A stretch of DNA of 64,000 bases from the NCBI GenBank assembly GCA_022457155.1, contig JAJGOT010000049.1:197501-261500 (forward strand). Reading direction: 5' to 3'. This document shows, piece after piece, positions 61,176-64,000 of the stretch (its first letter is position 1; each line of letters opens with the position of its first letter). The position numbers were made by a program, and so were the translations under genes. This stretch comes from Cladopsammia gracilis (Eukaryota; Cnidaria; Anthozoa; Scleractinia; Dendrophylliidae). The notes beneath the pieces were generated by a model. The model was not told the origin of the DNA. It did no database searches and saw only the letters and a program-made list of their open reading frames with translations.

Positions 61176-62787
61176 GACCGCAGTATTTTTTAAAAAAAAC
61201 CTTTTTCTGATCCGGTGTGACGGAAGGTTTTGCCGGTGTCGGACTAAGGAAAGCCTTTAGGGGAATCGGCGCTTGATAACGGGGGAAAACTAACTCAAAT
61301 GGGCAACTCGCTTGCAAAGGAGAGCCGTCTCTCTCGGTAGGTACGGGATCAAACCACGAACTGGTACGCAACAGGAAGGCGATCAAGAAACCTGACTTGG
61401 TTCCAACAGCGTTTATTCCTGACTTGTGACTTGACGATGTAATCCAACGATTTAATCAAACGATGTAATCCAACTAGGTTCTTATATACGTAAGGTACAA
61501 GTGTTCAACACAAAGGAACATAATGAAAGTGTCAAGCGAAATTCTTTGAGCTCAGCAAAAGTAAATTTCAAAATATATTTTTAACCCAAGTGTCCATTGT
61601 TCATAAACTATTTTTAAAAGTAATCTACATTTGAAAACCCTAAAACAAAGAAGTAGCAGAAAAGCCAAGTCAGCAAGCGGCTTTTAAAGCACTTAATGGT
61701 GTCGTATCAATAGATTTGCAAGGTCGGCAAATAACTTCATATGATGCCCGATTTAGGGTGTCAGCTCCATTGTACATTGTACACTTCCATTGTATTAGGC
61801 AAAATTATGTATTCTAATATATTCTATGGTATTGTATTCTATTGTATTGTCGTTCTTTTGTGTTCTTATATTCTATTGTTTTAACAATAGAATAAGTGTT
61901 ACCCCTAAATCGCGCATGGTATAAATAACTTGTACGGCACGTACTAGCGATGTACCATTATCGGGTTATTCACCTACAACAAAAGCTACTAAATTGAACT
62001 TCGATGAGTCAGCTAAACTATTCATACTGAAAAAACAAAATGACACCATTACTTGCCAAGTCGTTGATTAGTTAAATAAAACTGAAAAAACACCGTGAGT
62101 GCCGGACGAGACTAATTTAGAACAGTAACAACAACTATTGTGTGTACAGCTTGATACGTGAAAAATCGGCTAGACATAACTTAGAATATGATAAATTTAC
62201 TAACAAGGTGTCAACTTGAATAGACACCGCGGAGTTGTGGAACGAATCTAATTAAGAACGATAAATTAACTCAAGGTAAACTATTGTTCAGAAGGTAGTA
62301 CATTTTAGTATGAATGAAAGCACGACATTGTACAGTAATTGAATGCTTTTCAAAGAGGTTAAAACAATTAAGTTTGATTGTCAAAAACAAAACCCTGTTG
62401 ACTTTTAGAAGATTAAATTTCGATGAATAGCACAAAAGCTTATAATAAAAGCGAATTTCATACTAAGCAAAACCTTTCACAGCTGAATGCGGAGTAAACC
62501 AAGCTGAATTGATCCAGCTGTTGATCTAATACCAATAGCAAAACTTGAAAAACTACCAAATTGCGAAGATAGCGAAACGTGAAAACTGCTAACAGGAAAG
62601 CGTAAACTTGAATTCTATTTGTAATAAAAGCTTAATTAATAATGCCGTCAAAGGTGAAGTAAATACGTCTTTTCCACTCAAGATTTCTAATCGCACCGGC
62701 AAAACTCTTTAAATTCTCGTACATATTGCCAATTTCCTCCTAACACCGGGATACAATCGACTATTTAAATCATAAACAGCTTTCGGC
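61176..62787. other. Insertion separating two LINE fragments, unknown
   Basis: About 1.6 kb, mostly foreign to the LINE. It contains short repeats (GATGTAATCCAAC near 61435 and 61465; ATTGTATTCTATTGTATT-type runs near 61830-61880). No gene or clear terminal repeats were found. Confidence 0.45.
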
Positions 62788-62951
62788 CGCTGTTATTGTC
62801 TGGATCAGGAAAAGGCTTTCGACCGGGTTTATCACGGATTTTTGCAACGCGGTTTAGAGCGCTTTAATTTCGGCCACAATTTCCGGCGCTGGGTAAACAT
62901 TGTTTACACCAATAGGAACTTTTTAACAGTGAACTCTCATAACTCCTAACT
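62788..62951 (+). pseudogene. LINE reverse transcriptase fragment, downstream part
   Basis: LDQEKAFDRVYHGFLQRGLE and FGHNFRRWVNIVYTN continue the same RT domain (the DxxKAFDRV motif with catalytic Asp). A stop follows after SHNS, next to a short tandem repeat of GAACTCTCATAACTCC. Confidence 0.8.
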
Positions 62952-63887
62952 CTCATATAACAGTGAACTCTCATAACTCCGAGGCGACCGACACAACAGT
63001 CATTTGTATTCCCGATTCAACTCCAGACATGTCCTCAAAAGAACCAGAGACTGTTATCATAATACTGTTATGTTTTTACAACAACGTACAATAATTCACT
63101 CACTAGTTTTCTCGTTGTTTATGTTCATATTGGCGCCAGAACAGCAACCATAACTATGGGAATTATACAAACCTCCGGTCAGGAAGTAAAATTGCAGTTT
63201 AATACCGATGCCTTGGATTTTATTTATACTTGACCAGAAATCCGCAAACATTTCCTTCCAGCAGAAATTTTAGCTGTCTCCGCAACCCGCAAAAATTTCC
63301 TCCCGCAAAACAAATTCAGTCGGACAATCCGCAAAATTTCCTTGTGCACGGTGGCTAAATCAACAAAACTATGACGTCTTTCTCGTACTATTGCCAATCA
63401 AACCGTAATAGCAATGAATAGAAAAAACGCAAAGTTCATGCTATTTTGATCTGCCATACCGCTCATATTAAAACACAAACTTTCCTGTCCCATTTAACTT
63501 TCTTAAAACGTCTCCATTCCTAAAATACACCGTGAAATTCTCCAACTGCGTTTCCCAAGAAAATGCATTTGACCTATTTTTACCCTTCTAAAGCAGCTAT
63601 AATGGCTTTACGACAAATGATTGAAACTGATAGGTAACGTGAGATATCGAAACTTAAGAAGGACTAATACCTTTGCGGTAACGTAATGTGAGATATGACA
63701 AGTTCTGACATCCCAATACCCTAGGGAAATTAACAATAGGTCCTAAATCCTAACCGGTTTAACCAACCATATCCTCAATGCCCTAATATAGCTTCTATAA
63801 AGAAGAAAGAAGACCCCCCCCCCCGGATTGTTATCCACAAAATTTTGTTAACAACTTTTGTCCCTTTTTGTTCGTCCTGATTCCGAA
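62952..63887. other. No recognised feature
   Basis: Non-coding sequence with a short tandem repeat at its start and a C-run near 63816-63825. Confidence 0.4.
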
Positions 63888-63920
63888 ATCTCGTTTAATG
63901 CGCATGCGCATTAACGAGAT
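63888..63920. repeat. 33-bp palindrome
   Basis: ATCTCGTTTAATGCGC and GCGCATTAACGAGAT pair with one unpaired T around a TGC/GCA centre. Confidence 0.75.
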
Positions 63921-63938
63921 AAAAAGGTTTTCAAAAAC

Positions 63939-64000
63939 GCCATGTCTAAATGCCCGTTAGCTGGGCACGGTCTCAAATAGACTAAATACCCGGCAGTCAG
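63939..64000. mobile_element. Left end of another fold-back element copy (cut by window)
   Basis: CGCCATGTCTAAATGCCCGT and the following GGTCTCAAATAGACTAAAT match the terminus of the element at 15319 (CGCCGTGTCTAAATGCCCGG). The rest lies beyond the window. Confidence 0.75.

Overview
The window looks like animal nuclear DNA, most likely from an anthozoan cnidarian (coral or sea anemone). This is inferred from the mobile-element mix (Polinton/Maverick, BEL/Pao, a tyrosine-recombinase retrotransposon, many MITEs) and from host genes with spliceosomal introns; nothing in the window names the species. Mobile DNA dominates. Recognisable host genes are two near-identical SAM-methyltransferase copies and the 3' part of an amidohydrolase gene.

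Layout. 1-~12.4 kb: most of a decayed Polinton. A minus-strand virion block (major capsid protein cut by the window edge, small basic protein, penton-like protein, 382-aa protein) diverges from a plus-strand block (packaging ATPase, tail-fibre-like protein, hydrophobic 200-aa protein). Two minus-strand replication-side genes and a plus-strand protein-primed PolB follow. Integrase, protease and the left end lie outside. All ten ORFs start at or just after a TAAAAT motif, which fixes the starts and looks like a shared transcription signal. 12.5-17.2 kb: MITEs, a degenerate exon, and a 1.85-kb fold-back element with a 9-bp target duplication. 17.8-26.0 kb: one 8.17-kb hAT-like element (8-bp target duplication) with inverted arrays of about 211-bp repeats, a 570-bp palindrome and smaller nested elements, but no transposase; it lies inside a BEL/Pao integrase relic.

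26.4-42.4 kb: a direct segmental duplication carrying the methyltransferase and a candidate hammerhead ribozyme. Copy A is split by a young 6.07-kb BEL/Pao retrotransposon; copy B preserves the empty site and has its own 1.14-kb insertion. 42.4-46.8 kb: small tandem duplications and Harbinger-like elements. 46.8-49.6 kb: the amidohydrolase exons. 51.1-56.5 kb: a complete YR retrotransposon with split direct repeats (A1, B1A2, B2). Its internal B1A2 module sits inside a predicted intron of gag, and a second in-frame intron would join RT-RNase H to the recombinase. 57.7-60.6 kb: tandem repeats and nested TIR elements. 60.8-63.0 kb: two pieces of a LINE reverse transcriptase. The last 60 bp begin another copy of the 15.3-kb repeat family.

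How parts work together: the Polinton supplies virion and replication genes under a common start signal; the BEL and YR elements are self-contained retroelements; the hAT-like, Harbinger-like and fold-back elements are non-autonomous here and would need enzymes from elsewhere. All reading was by eye; no alignment, fold or database search was run.
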